Source: an uncultured bacterium
Lineage (GTDB): Bacteria; Bacteroidota; Bacteroidia; Bacteroidales; Bacteroidaceae
DNA: 64,000 bases
Direction: 5' to 3'
NCBI GenBank assembly: GCA_905216025.1
Contig: CAJMSE010000017.1
Coordinates: 22,558-86,557, forward strand
A model generated the notes under the pieces. The model had not been told where the DNA came from. It saw nothing but the letters and a program-made list of their open reading frames with translations, and made no database searches. The translations under genes and the position numbers were made by a program. Of the stretch, positions 18,201-26,378 are shown piece after piece; position 1 is the stretch's first letter, and each line of letters begins with the position of its first letter.

Positions 18201-18488
18201 TTATCTGCTACCGTCGTTTTTCAGTTTATCTTTCCATACGGAATTGGGCTTGAAACCCAGCACGAGTTTCGGCGGCACGAGCATCCGCTGCTGTGTCGAG
18301 GGATTGACGATGATGCGTTCCAGCTTCTTCTTCACCTCAAAAGCGCCGAAGTTGGGTATCACCACCGTGTCGCCCTCCATGAACCTGTCGCTCATTGCAT
18401 TCACGATATCGGTCATCATGCGTTGCGTGTCGGCCATGCTGTAGCCCGTAGAACGCGACAACGACGAGATAAAATCCTTATTGTTCAT
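18201..18488 (-). CDS. HU-family DNA-binding protein
   Basis: A 95-residue protein of the HU/IHF fold with the beta-arm region IPNFGAFEVKKKLERIIVNPSTQQRM and its Pro at the tip (read in parts: PNFGAFEV, then NPSTQQ). The size fits a stand-alone nucleoid protein that bends DNA as a dimer. It lies 3 nt after rimO and just before the HU-LysM gene, so the two HU folds may be made together and could form heterodimers. That last point is inference. Confidence 0.92.
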   Translation of the reverse strand: MNNKDFISSLSRSTGYSMADTQRMMTDIVNAMSDRFMEGDTVVIPNFGAFEVKKKLERIIVNPSTQQRMLVPPKLVLGFKPNSVWKDKLKNDGSR

Positions 18489-18491
18489 ATT

Positions 18492-19796
18492 TCAATTGGT
18501 TGTAATCTTACCGAATAAATCAAAGTTTTCCGAGTCTGTTATCTGCACGTCATAGAAGCATCCCAACTCAAGCTCGCCGTCGGCAGCCGGAATAAGCACC
18601 TCCGGATCCACCTCGGGAGAGCAGAACTCCGTACGGCCGATATAGTAGTCGCCCTCGCGGCGGTCGACGACCACGCGCAGGCATGTCCCCACCTTGGCTG
18701 CTTCAATCTCTGCACTGATTCTCTGCTGCACGGCCATCAGCTTGTCGAGGCGCTGCGTCTTCACCTCCTGAGGCACGTCGTCCTCATAGTGCTGTGCCGA
18801 GTATGTGTTATCCTCTTCTGAATAGGCGAAAGCCCCCATCCTCTCGAAGCGTGCCTCCTTCACGAAGTCGAGCAACTCGGCGAAGTCTTCTTCCGTCTCT
18901 CCGGGGAAGCCGACCATGAGGGTCGTGCGTATGTGTATGCCGGGCACTTCACGGCGCATCGTCTCTATCAGTTCGTATGTCTCCTGCTTCGTAATGTTGC
19001 GGCGCATGCGCTGCAGCATGCGGTCCGAGATGTGCTGCAGGGCAATATCGAGATACCTGCACACGTTCGGCTTCTCACGCATGACGCGGAGGAGCTCCAT
19101 CGGAAAACTGGCGGGATAGGCATAGTGCAGGCGTATCCACTCCACACCCGGAATGTCGGCCATGCGCGACACGAGTTCGGCTATCTGCTGCCTGCCGTCG
19201 ATGTCAACACCATAGTAGGTAAGCTCCTGAGCGATAATCTGAAACTCCTTCGTTCCGCCGGCCACGAGATGGCGCACCTCGTCGAGAATCTCATCCATGG
19301 GCCGGCTTCTGTGGCGGCCCGTGATGATGGGGATGGCACAATAGGCGCAATGGCGGTCGCATCCTTCGCTGATTTTGATGTATGCGTAGTGGCTGGGAGT
19401 GGTCAGCCGTCGGCTATAGGCGCACTGTCCGGAATCTGCCATGCCGAGATCGCGGAACAGTTCAAGGTAGTTGAACTTGCCGTAGAACTTGTCGACCTGA
19501 GGTATTTCGGATTCAAGCTCAGTCTGATATCTCTGTGACAAGCAGCCCATTACATATAGCTGTTCAATCTTTCCATTGTCCTTTGCCTGGGCAAACTCAA
19601 GTATGGCGTTGATGCTCTCCTGCTTAGCATCCTCTATGAAGCCGCACGTATTTATCACGACGATTTCCCCCTGCGGGTCATCGCTGTCGTGGGTACAGTG
19701 GAAGCCGGCTGCCTCGAACCTCCCCATAAGAACCTCACTGTCCACAAGATTCTTCGAACAGCCCATCGTTATTATGTCTATCGTCTTTTTCTTCAC
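18492..19796 (-). CDS. rimO: Ribosomal protein S12 methylthiotransferase
   Basis: RimO is a radical-SAM enzyme that adds a methylthio group to an aspartate of ribosomal protein S12. The 434 residues show the N-terminal MTTase domain with cysteines in MGCSKN, NTCGF and MGCLSQ. The radical-SAM cluster motif CDRHCAYC lies near 147-154, and a TRAM domain ends the protein. The start MKKKTIDIITMGCSKN is typical. It lies 6 nt after ftsY. Confidence 0.96.
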   Translation of the reverse strand: MKKKTIDIITMGCSKNLVDSEVLMGRFEAAGFHCTHDSDDPQGEIVVINTCGFIEDAKQESINAILEFAQAKDNGKIEQLYVMGCLSQRYQTELESEIPQVDKFYGKFNYLELFRDLGMADSGQCAYSRRLTTPSHYAYIKISEGCDRHCAYCAIPIITGRHRSRPMDEILDEVRHLVAGGTKEFQIIAQELTYYGVDIDGRQQIAELVSRMADIPGVEWIRLHYAYPASFPMELLRVMREKPNVCRYLDIALQHISDRMLQRMRRNITKQETYELIETMRREVPGIHIRTTLMVGFPGETEEDFAELLDFVKEARFERMGAFAYSEEDNTYSAQHYEDDVPQEVKTQRLDKLMAVQQRISAEIEAAKVGTCLRVVVDRREGDYYIGRTEFCSPEVDPEVLIPAADGELELGCFYDVQITDSENFDLFGKITTN

Positions 19797-19802
19797 TGTC
19801 TA

Positions 19803-20759
19803 TCACTCTATGTTAAACAGGGTATTGACAAACTGATGCTTGTTGAACAGCTGCAGGTCCTCCATGCCTTCGCCCAGTCCGATATACTTGACGGGCACCT
19901 TCAACTGGTCGCTTATGCCTATGACCACGCCACCCTTGGCCGTACCGTCGAGCTTGGTGATTGCAAGGGATGTTATCTGGGTGACGGCGGCAAACTGCTT
20001 GGCCTGCTCAAAAGCATTCTGCCCGGTGCTGCCGTCAAGCACGAGCATCACCTCGTCGGGTGCCTGAGGCAGCACCTTCTTCATCACCTCCTTTATCTTC
20101 TTGAGTTCGTTCATCAGTCCGACCTTGTTGTGCAGGCGTCCGGCCGTGTCTATGATGACCACGTCGGCACCATTGGCCTTCGCGCTGCTCAGCGTGTCAA
20201 AGGCCACAGATGCGGGGTCGCTGCCCATCTGCTGCTTTATCACGGGCACTCCCACCCGCTCGCCCCAGATGCACAGCTGGTCAACGGCGGCGGCACGGAA
20301 CGTGTCGGCCGCACCGAGATATACTTTCTTTCCGGCGTTCTTGAACTGATAGGCCAGCTTGCCGATAGTGGTGGTCTTGCCCACGCCGTTCACTCCCACT
20401 ACGAGAATCACGTACGGACGGTGGTCTGACGGCAAGTCCCAGTTTTCGTTGTCCTCGCTGTTGTTCTCTGCAAGCAGCGAGGCAATCTCATCGCACAGGA
20501 TGCCGTTGAGCTCGGAGGTGCCCACATACTTGTCGCGGGCCACGCGCTCCTCTATGCGCTCGATTATCTTCAGAGTGGTGCCGACTCCGACGTCGCTTGT
20601 GATGAGGGCTTCCTCAAGATTGTCAAGCACGTCATCGTCAACCTTCGACTTGCCGGCCACCGCACGTGCCAACTTATCGAATACACTTGTCTTTGTCTTT
20701 TCCAAACCCTTGTCAAGTGTCTCCTTTTTCTTTTTATTAAAAAAGCCGAAAATTCCCAT
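19803..20759 (-). CDS. ftsY: Signal recognition particle receptor FtsY
   Basis: FtsY is the GTPase that docks SRP-ribosome complexes at the inner membrane. The 318 residues show the N domain and then the G domain: VVGVNGVGKTTTIGKLA near 120-137, DTFRAAAVDQL, DTAGRLHN, and TKLDGTAKGG. The acidic A domain of E. coli FtsY is absent, as in many bacteria, replaced by a short Lys-rich N-terminus. First gene of its operon, with a promoter-like box 23 nt upstream. Confidence 0.97.
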   Translation of the reverse strand: MGIFGFFNKKKKETLDKGLEKTKTSVFDKLARAVAGKSKVDDDVLDNLEEALITSDVGVGTTLKIIERIEERVARDKYVGTSELNGILCDEIASLLAENNSEDNENWDLPSDHRPYVILVVGVNGVGKTTTIGKLAYQFKNAGKKVYLGAADTFRAAAVDQLCIWGERVGVPVIKQQMGSDPASVAFDTLSSAKANGADVVIIDTAGRLHNKVGLMNELKKIKEVMKKVLPQAPDEVMLVLDGSTGQNAFEQAKQFAAVTQITSLAITKLDGTAKGGVVIGISDQLKVPVKYIGLGEGMEDLQLFNKHQFVNTLFNIE

Positions 20760-20781
20760 ATACTATATTGTTTTTATTCTG

Positions 20782-20789
20782 CAAAGGTA
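20782..20789 (-). promoter_or_regulatory. Putative -7 box of the ftsY operon
   Basis: TACCTTTG on the minus strand fits the -7 consensus and is followed by GCA, as is common. The -33 region reads TTTTTCG at roughly the right distance, a partial match. Confidence 0.6.
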
Positions 20790-20880
20790 CAATAAAAATC
20801 TGACAGATAACGAAAAAGACAGCAAAAGCTACAACAAAACGGCGCTGACGGCAGAAAAGTGAAGAGCCGCAGAACCTTCA

Positions 20881-21065
20881 CGATGATGCAACAGGATACT
20901 GCCGATGATGCAACGGGGCGCTGATGACGGTGTAATGGAGTGCTGATGACGGTGCAACGGATTGCCCGCCAATGATAAGCGCTTACTGCCAAATGCGTTT
21001 TTGAGAGCTATCAAAAATGCTTTTGAGAACTAAGCAAAGTGTTTTTGAGGGCTGACGGAAATGCG
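20881..21065 (+). repeat. Dispersed 22-nt-unit intergenic element, copy 2
   Basis: Four A units (GATGCAACGG-like starts near 20884, 20906, 20928 and 20950) lead to three B units at about 20996-21060 (TTTTTGAGAGCTATCAAAA, TTTTGAGAACTAAGC, TTTTTGAGGGCTGACGG). Orientation is as in copies 1 and 3, with the B end toward the 3' end of the minus-strand DUF3256 gene. The rest of the 463-nt gap holds the ftsY promoter and the candidate small RNA. Confidence 0.85.
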
Positions 21066-21090
21066 GCGGGTTTCCCGAGAGGATATAAAA

Positions 21091-21122
21091 CAAAAAAATT
21101 GATTGTCATCACGACAACCAAT
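21091..21122 (-). terminator. Intrinsic terminator of the candidate small RNA
   Basis: On the minus strand a 10-bp stem (ATTGGTTGTC with GACAATCAAT, one G-T pair) closes a 5-nt loop and is followed directly by seven T residues. This is a textbook Rho-independent terminator. The T-tract exists only in the minus-strand direction. Confidence 0.8.
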
Positions 21123-21160
21123 CTTTCATTAACCTTAATAATCTAATACCATGAAAAACA
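21092..21160 (-). ncRNA. Candidate small RNA, about 68 nt
   Basis: A consensus promoter (21166-21196) and an intrinsic terminator (21091-21122) on the same strand enclose about 68 nt. The transcript would hold only a five-codon reading frame (MVLDY) and a 5' single-stranded stretch with GGTTAATGAAAG before the hairpin. It is not an attenuator of ftsY in any obvious way, because ftsY has its own promoter-like box 300 nt further on. The family is unknown to me. The opposite strand also has a tiny frame (MKNTLQS), which I regard as chance. Confidence 0.6.
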
Positions 21161-21165
21161 CATTG

Positions 21166-21196
21166 CAAAGTTAGCATAAAATTCAAATAGGCCAAA
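21166..21196 (-). promoter_or_regulatory. Promoter of the candidate small RNA
   Basis: On the minus strand TTTG (21196-21193) and TAACTTTG (21173-21166) are separated by exactly 19 nt and followed by CA. This is one of the best -33/-7 matches in the window. It lies just after the end of the DUF3256 gene and points away from it. Confidence 0.75.
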
Positions 21197-21222
21197 CGTT
21201 ACCTGTGCTTTTCCACGCGTTT

Positions 21223-21858
21223 TTATACTTCTTTAAAAGTTTTCCCGTTCCATTTAAGAGTTTTTTGTACTTTAAGCAGGATTTTCTTATCCATCTCTTC
21301 TTGACTGGACTGGAAGGAAGATACTGTCAGATTGATAGTTACGGCATCGGGACTGAGCCGTGCCGACAGGAAGCGGGGGCTCATCATACGCTTTGCAACG
21401 GCATCCGAAGGCTGCATGCCGGAAGCTATCACGGAAAGACTGGGCTCTATCATGCCCTCCGACGACAGGCAATGCCACCCGGTAGTATAGAAGTTGATGG
21501 TGCTTTCACGTACATCTGTGCCGACCGTCATCACCACACACACAACGCTGCGGACCGTATCGCCGAAGACACCGGCCTCGCATGGAAGCAGCTTCATCTC
21601 AAGCGAAGACGACGGACTGAGCTCCAGCATGAGATAATCAGTGGTCAGCTTTGTCAGCCTGACACTGCCGTCAAGCCCGTCGGTGACCTTGGATTCCATC
21701 CCGGACTCGACAAAGTCTATCAGGTCGAGACGGTTTCCCTGCGACATATAAGGCAGCAGCGAGTCCGGCATCTGCCTGAACTGCTGACTGGCCGTAAGGT
21801 CCTGCGCACCCATCTGCACACAGAACAGAGACAATACGTAAATGATGATTATTCTCAT
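21223..21858 (-). CDS. DUF3256 family secreted protein
   Basis: The protein of about 211 residues begins with a signal peptide (MRIIIIYVLSLFCVQMGAQ). It shows the DUF3256 pattern MPDSLLPYMSQGNRLDLIDF, with later FYTTGWHCL. The function is unknown; it is probably periplasmic. An upstream in-frame start (21921) would overlap the permease gene and bury the signal peptide, so I chose Met at 21858. Last gene of the long ileS run, 13 nt after the permease gene. Confidence 0.85.
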   Translation of the reverse strand: MRIIIIYVLSLFCVQMGAQDLTASQQFRQMPDSLLPYMSQGNRLDLIDFVESGMESKVTDGLDGSVRLTKLTTDYLMLELSPSSSLEMKLLPCEAGVFGDTVRSVVCVVMTVGTDVRESTINFYTTGWHCLSSEGMIEPSLSVIASGMQPSDAVAKRMMSPRFLSARLSPDAVTINLTVSSFQSSQEEMDKKILLKVQKTLKWNGKTFKEV

Positions 21859-21871
21859 AGCAAACATTTTT

Positions 21872-23077
21872 CTAACCTTTATGATTCCATATATCGTGCA
21901 TGACTTTGCGGCGGATGACAAGGACGTTTATCAGCGTGACGGCAAAGAAAAGCAGCAGTCCCAGCAGGATTGCATAAATCATCGACCCGCCGTCTATGCC
22001 GGGATAGATGCTCTCTATCATCTGCATGTAATATCCCCGCAATACGCTCACCACCATGCAGGCGATGGCCACAGTGGAGATGTTCAGTACAAGGGTGAGC
22101 AACTGATACGGCATGGCCACCTGCGCCGGACTGTAGCCGATAAGCAGCAGGTTTTCCAGTTTGCCGGTGTTCTTCTGCACCAGCAAGTATATGCTGAGCA
22201 TGAGGATGTAGAAGCTGAGAACGCTGATAAAGACGCCTACTGACATTACAAGAGAGACCACCATCTTGAGGAAGAACATGTTTTTCTCTGCATTCAGCTT
22301 GTCGTCTTCCACGTCGTAGCCGTTGTCTTCCATGTAGCGCGATATGCCATCATCCGTCGGATTGTCCACCTTGACGATAAGCCTGGTAGGCTCGCCGGCC
22401 GCTCCTGACGAATACCTCGCATTGCTCCAGTCCATGAACTTCTGAGGCACGAGTATCGTGTTGAGTCGGTTCGAGAATCCTATCACCTTACCCTTATACT
22501 CGTCACGCGCTCCGTTGCCGGATATGAAGAGACGGAAATCGATCATTCCGAGTAGTCCCTCACTTATCTTAGGAAGGGAGTGCGACTGGGCAAAGCCGAA
22601 GTTATACATATTTATATATGTGCGCGGAAGGATTACAGGAATCTCCGACGAGCCCTCTTCCCACTTCCAGTTCTCAAGCGGCACATCTATGAAGTCGTCC
22701 GGAACGCTCTCAAAAAACAGTTCCGAGCTCAACACAGGTGCACCGTTGATGCCCATGTGAGCGTCGACGCTGTACGAAGTGAACGTGAAGCGCCCCACCC
22801 TGCTTGCAAAATCCTGCGCCTCAAGGTCGGCTATATCGCTGTCTGAAAATGTGTTTGAACGTCCGGAGATAGTGCTTCCTGCATTAATCTGCTTGCTCAC
22901 TATCAGATAGTCGGAACTCATGAAAGAGTCCTGCTGAGTGAATACGGGCATCACATCGTTATAGAACTGGTATCCCAGCAGGACGATGAGCATGCCGAGG
23001 AAGTTTGAGAAGAAGAAGCCCGCAAGCTGAGGTATGCTGACATGATGCCGCAGCAGCTTCCAAACAAGATTATTCAT
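21872..23077 (-). CDS. ABC transporter permease, FtsX/MacB-like
   Basis: The 401-residue protein has one N-terminal helix (residues ~20-45) and a large extracytoplasmic domain of about 230 residues. Three C-terminal helices follow (MVVSLVMSVGVFISVLSFY, QLLTLVLNISTVAIACMVV, AILLGLLLFFAVTLINVLV). This 1+3 layout is that of FtsX/MacB/LolC permeases, which do mechanotransmission rather than classic transport. It overlaps the ATPase gene by 4 nt, so the two are partners. The substrate is unknown. Confidence 0.85.
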   Translation of the reverse strand: MNNLVWKLLRHHVSIPQLAGFFFSNFLGMLIVLLGYQFYNDVMPVFTQQDSFMSSDYLIVSKQINAGSTISGRSNTFSDSDIADLEAQDFASRVGRFTFTSYSVDAHMGINGAPVLSSELFFESVPDDFIDVPLENWKWEEGSSEIPVILPRTYINMYNFGFAQSHSLPKISEGLLGMIDFRLFISGNGARDEYKGKVIGFSNRLNTILVPQKFMDWSNARYSSGAAGEPTRLIVKVDNPTDDGISRYMEDNGYDVEDDKLNAEKNMFFLKMVVSLVMSVGVFISVLSFYILMLSIYLLVQKNTGKLENLLLIGYSPAQVAMPYQLLTLVLNISTVAIACMVVSVLRGYYMQMIESIYPGIDGGSMIYAILLGLLLFFAVTLINVLVIRRKVMHDIWNHKG

Positions 23078-23721
23078 AGTCTAAATACCCTTTCATAATT
23101 TAAATCCATGTGCTTGCCGATACTCGTTACGATGACGCCGGCACCTTGCTCTCCGGCCTCCTGCATCATCATACGGGCCATGACGGCGGCATTTTCATCA
23201 TCAAGATGGCTGATAGGTTCATCCACAAGCAGAAAATCGAACGGCTGGACCAACGCCCGTATAAGGGCCACGCGCTGCTGCTGGCCGAACGACATCTTGC
23301 CCACCGGCGTGTCGCGCTTGTCTGCGATGCCGAGCATGTCAAACCAGCCGGCAATCTTATCCGCCGGCTTGAAACCGCCCATGAGCCGGTTTTTCACCTC
23401 AACGTTCTCGTAGGCCGTAAGTTCAGGAAACAGCCTCAGTTCCTGAAAGAGATGGCTTACGTGACGCCGCCTGATGTCTACCCATGCAGACGTGTCTAAC
23501 ATTCTTATGTCGCCTCCGTCAAACCGTATGCAGCCTGTATAGTCGTTCCTGTATCCGAGGATGTAGCTGCAGAAGGTACTCTTGCCCTTCCCGCTTTCCG
23601 ACTCTATCAGATACAGATGTCCCCGCTCGAAGGTAACGCTGTTGTTCCAGATGTCCGAGTGAAGTTCCCTGCCGTCGGCAAATACCCGGGGAACGACAGA
23701 TTCCAATACAATCTTTTCCAT
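23074..23721 (-). CDS. ABC transporter ATP-binding protein, divergent
   Basis: A 215-residue single ABC ATPase paired with the permease next to it. The Walker A is SESGKGKST (the first Gly is Ser), the Q-loop is LFQELRLF, the signature is MSFGQQQR instead of LSGGQ, and the Walker B is FLLVDEPISHLDD. The switch His normally found after Walker B (VTHD) is replaced: VTSIGKH. Such changes suggest slow or unusual ATP turnover, but that is inference. Gap to the DUF4836 gene is 4 nt. Confidence 0.88.
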   Translation of the reverse strand: MEKIVLESVVPRVFADGRELHSDIWNNSVTFERGHLYLIESESGKGKSTFCSYILGYRNDYTGCIRFDGGDIRMLDTSAWVDIRRRHVSHLFQELRLFPELTAYENVEVKNRLMGGFKPADKIAGWFDMLGIADKRDTPVGKMSFGQQQRVALIRALVQPFDFLLVDEPISHLDDENAAVMARMMMQEAGEQGAGVIVTSIGKHMDLNYERVFRL

Positions 23722-23725
23722 ATCG

Positions 23726-25081
23726 CTATTTCATGCTGTATATAACCATATCTATATTGCCAAAAACAGAGGTGAACATGTCTGTCACGACCTTTGTTTC
23801 CGGTCTTTGGGCCGCCAGCGATTTCAAGCTGAGAATGGCGCATGCCCTCTTGCCGCGTATCTCCGCCTTGATGTCTTCGGGCAGTCCTGACGCAGGCGCA
23901 GGCAATGCACCGGGAGCCGTCGTGCTGAGATACAGCTGGTCCTTGGCATTTATTCCAAAGTACATCCTCCAATCCATATTGCTGTAATGGAAATCTCTCG
24001 GGCCGATGTTTTCAATCCTCGAGCCGCTCGGAGTGGTCTTCTTCCAGTAAGAGACGTCGTCCAGCCACTTGGTGTCACTCGTGTTGGCGAGCAACATGAA
24101 GTCTATATTGCCGTCCTTGAAGGCAGGTATGGACATACAGATATCACCGTCTATGCTCTTAAGCATCATGTCAATGTCGAGCGCCATATTCAATCCGACA
24201 AGCATGGTACGGAACGAATAGTTGTTGCGCAGCAGGTTGAGATAGTTCTCCCCGTTCACACCACTGAGTATGGTCATTACGTTTTCCATGGACACACTGT
24301 CGAGATAGTCGCCTGAAATGGGATGGTAAGAGGCCAAAGACGACTTTATTGATTTGTCGATAGCGTCGTCAAAAGAGAACGTCTCGCCCACGATATTCAG
24401 GCAATTGTCTTCTACCGTCGCTGAAGCTGCAATGAGAATGTCGTCCGGCGACGCTTTCGACAGGACACCGAAAGAGAATACCGAAACAAACTTCTCCGGC
24501 AATGCCTTTCCCTTGACAACCACATTGATGGGTGACTCCATAGAAGACAGCTTCTCATAAATCTTCGTCTTCACGACACTCTTGTCGCTGTCCGCCCCCA
24601 GATTCTTTATTATCTTTGCCTGAAGCCGGCTGCGGGCACTCTCAACCTCCGGCCCCATTATCACTAATGCATTATTGGAAAAACCGGCAACAAAACTGCC
24701 GTTCAGCACGGTGAACCGGTATCCTTTCTTCTCGCTAACCTTCGTACACTTGCCTTTCCCTGCCTGCCCGTTGAGCCACGTCTCCATCTTGTCTGCATCA
24801 TCGACGCTGGCTACCATACCTAATGAACCGTCTTTCTCTTCAAACAGGTATATGCGCTCGTTGAAGTCGATGCCGCTGTTGGAAATATCATCCATCCCGA
24901 GGATGTTATTAAATACGTTAGGGTTGCTTCCGCTGCCCATATCCGAGATGCCTTGGACGTCAAATGATATCAGCGCAATGCTGTTACCGGGAATGGCATC
25001 GCGGTAGTCTGAACAAGATGTCATTGACATCACCACGAAGACAACGAATGAAAACAAAGCTGACCTAGTCATATCACTCAC
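23726..25081 (-). CDS. DUF4836 family lipoprotein
   Basis: The 451-residue protein starts with a lipoprotein signal (FVVFVVMSMTSC, Cys near residue 23). The rest is a long alpha/beta region with the DUF4836 look (IPGNSIALISFD, a mid-protein DYLDSVSMENVMTIL). It probably sits in the periplasm, anchored to a membrane. No enzymatic motif is seen. It lies directly before the FtsX-like ABC pair, and a link with that module is likely but unproven. Confidence 0.85.
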   Translation of the reverse strand: MSDMTRSALFSFVVFVVMSMTSCSDYRDAIPGNSIALISFDVQGISDMGSGSNPNVFNNILGMDDISNSGIDFNERIYLFEEKDGSLGMVASVDDADKMETWLNGQAGKGKCTKVSEKKGYRFTVLNGSFVAGFSNNALVIMGPEVESARSRLQAKIIKNLGADSDKSVVKTKIYEKLSSMESPINVVVKGKALPEKFVSVFSFGVLSKASPDDILIAASATVEDNCLNIVGETFSFDDAIDKSIKSSLASYHPISGDYLDSVSMENVMTILSGVNGENYLNLLRNNYSFRTMLVGLNMALDIDMMLKSIDGDICMSIPAFKDGNIDFMLLANTSDTKWLDDVSYWKKTTPSGSRIENIGPRDFHYSNMDWRMYFGINAKDQLYLSTTAPGALPAPASGLPEDIKAEIRGKRACAILSLKSLAAQRPETKVVTDMFTSVFGNIDMVIYSMK

Positions 25082-25099
25082 ATGTTTGGTTTATACAAG

Positions 25100-25831
25100 T
25101 TAATTCTTAGTTTTTGACAGTTGCACCATCATCAAGGCGGCAATGGCAGCGGTCTCTGTACGAAGACGGCTCTCACCGAGATGTACGGAGATAAATCCAG
25201 CCTTCACGGCCTCACGCACCTCATCAATGGAAAAGTCTCCCTCAGGCCCTATCATCACGGTGACGTCTTCACTTGAGGCTGCCGCAGAACCGCACAGCTC
25301 ATCAAAAAGGAACGTGCGTGGCACCTCCTCGTAGCAATGGGCAATGAACTTCATGCCGGCACGCGGCTCAGAGATGAACTCCTTAAAAGTCTTCATCCCG
25401 TCCACTGCCGGCTTCCACGCCTTATGGCTCTGCTTCATGGCCGACACAACAATCCTGTCTATACGGGGAGTCTTTACCACTTTCCGCTCGGAAAACTTGC
25501 AGTTAAGGAAAGATATGCCGTTGACTCCTATCTCCGTGATTTTCTCTGCCATCCATTCCATGCGTTCCATCGTCTTAGTCGGAGCAATGGCCACATGCAC
25601 CCGGCCCTCCCACTGAAGGGGCTGCATCACGGATTCCTTTATCCTGTAGCGACAATGATGCCCTGTAGCAACGGAAACCTCCGCATGGTGATAGCACCCT
25701 TTGCCATCCATCAGGATAATTTCGTCGCCGGCATTGAGCCTCAGCACGCGCAACGCATGGTTCGCCTCATCATCCGGCAACCTGTCCGATACAGCCGCTT
25801 CCGGCACATAAAAATATCTTGCTTCTTTCAT
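25100..25831 (-). CDS. rsmE: 16S rRNA (uracil1498-N3)-methyltransferase
   Basis: RsmE methylates U1498 of 16S rRNA with SAM. The 243 residues show an N-terminal PUA-like part and a SPOUT-fold knot with MIGPEGDFSIDEV and LGESRLRTETAA, the two defining motifs. It lies 4 nt after the DUF151 gene and 18 nt before the DUF4836 gene. Confidence 0.95.
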   Translation of the reverse strand: MKEARYFYVPEAAVSDRLPDDEANHALRVLRLNAGDEIILMDGKGCYHHAEVSVATGHHCRYRIKESVMQPLQWEGRVHVAIAPTKTMERMEWMAEKITEIGVNGISFLNCKFSERKVVKTPRIDRIVVSAMKQSHKAWKPAVDGMKTFKEFISEPRAGMKFIAHCYEEVPRTFLFDELCGSAAASSEDVTVMIGPEGDFSIDEVREAVKAGFISVHLGESRLRTETAAIAALMMVQLSKTKN

Positions 25832-25835
25832 TTCG

Positions 25836-26378
25836 TCAGTTTCTGTTGTTCAACTCTTCCTTTATCACGGAAGCGAGCCTATAGTTTTCTTCCTTTATAG
25901 CCTTGTCAAGCTCTTCTTCCAACCTGTCTGTTGTAATTGAGTTTATCGGTATAGACATCCTGCTTGAATTGCCGGCATAGAGGGTCCCCTGCTTCTGCAT
26001 GAGATTATCATCCACATAAATGGGAATATCGGATATCAGAGACAGCAGCACCGCATCACTGAGCCTGATGCGATAAGACTTCAATGTGTCGATGTTTATT
26101 ACCGTGGTCTTGTACTCCCCCTCTATAACATCATGAATCATAATCTCGAATCTCGATGTATCCGTGTACTCCGATATCATCTTCCATATAACCTCAATGC
26201 ACATGCCACCGTGCCTGGCCGATTCGGACATGCGGCTGCAGAGCTGCAACTTCATCACCTCATCGCACACTACGCTCAAGGCTCTCTTGCGACCGGCGTC
26301 TGTAAGCACGATGACGGCAAGGCCATTGCCACCAACAATCTCAGAAATACCATCATATATGAGTCTTACCCTGTTCAT
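25836..26378 (-). CDS. Bifunctional nuclease family (DUF151) protein
   Basis: The 180 residues comprise a DUF151 bifunctional nuclease domain (about 1-130; VIHDVIEGEYKTTV, RLSDAVLLSLISDIPIYV). A short C-terminal UVR-type helical hairpin follows (LEEELDKAIKEENYRLASVIKEEL, seen as EEELDKAI and YRLASVIKEEL). The family has reported DNase and RNase activity in plants. The bacterial role is unclear. It overlaps the transporter gene by 4 nt. Confidence 0.9.
   Translation of the reverse strand: MNRVRLIYDGISEIVGGNGLAVIVLTDAGRKRALSVVCDEVMKLQLCSRMSESARHGGMCIEVIWKMISEYTDTSRFEIMIHDVIEGEYKTTVINIDTLKSYRIRLSDAVLLSLISDIPIYVDDNLMQKQGTLYAGNSSRMSIPINSITTDRLEEELDKAIKEENYRLASVIKEELNNRN

Noticed and set aside
21153..21175. 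A short plus-strand frame MKNTLQS near the candidate small RNA
   Set aside because: Seven codons without a promoter on that strand; the promoter and terminator signals point to the minus strand.
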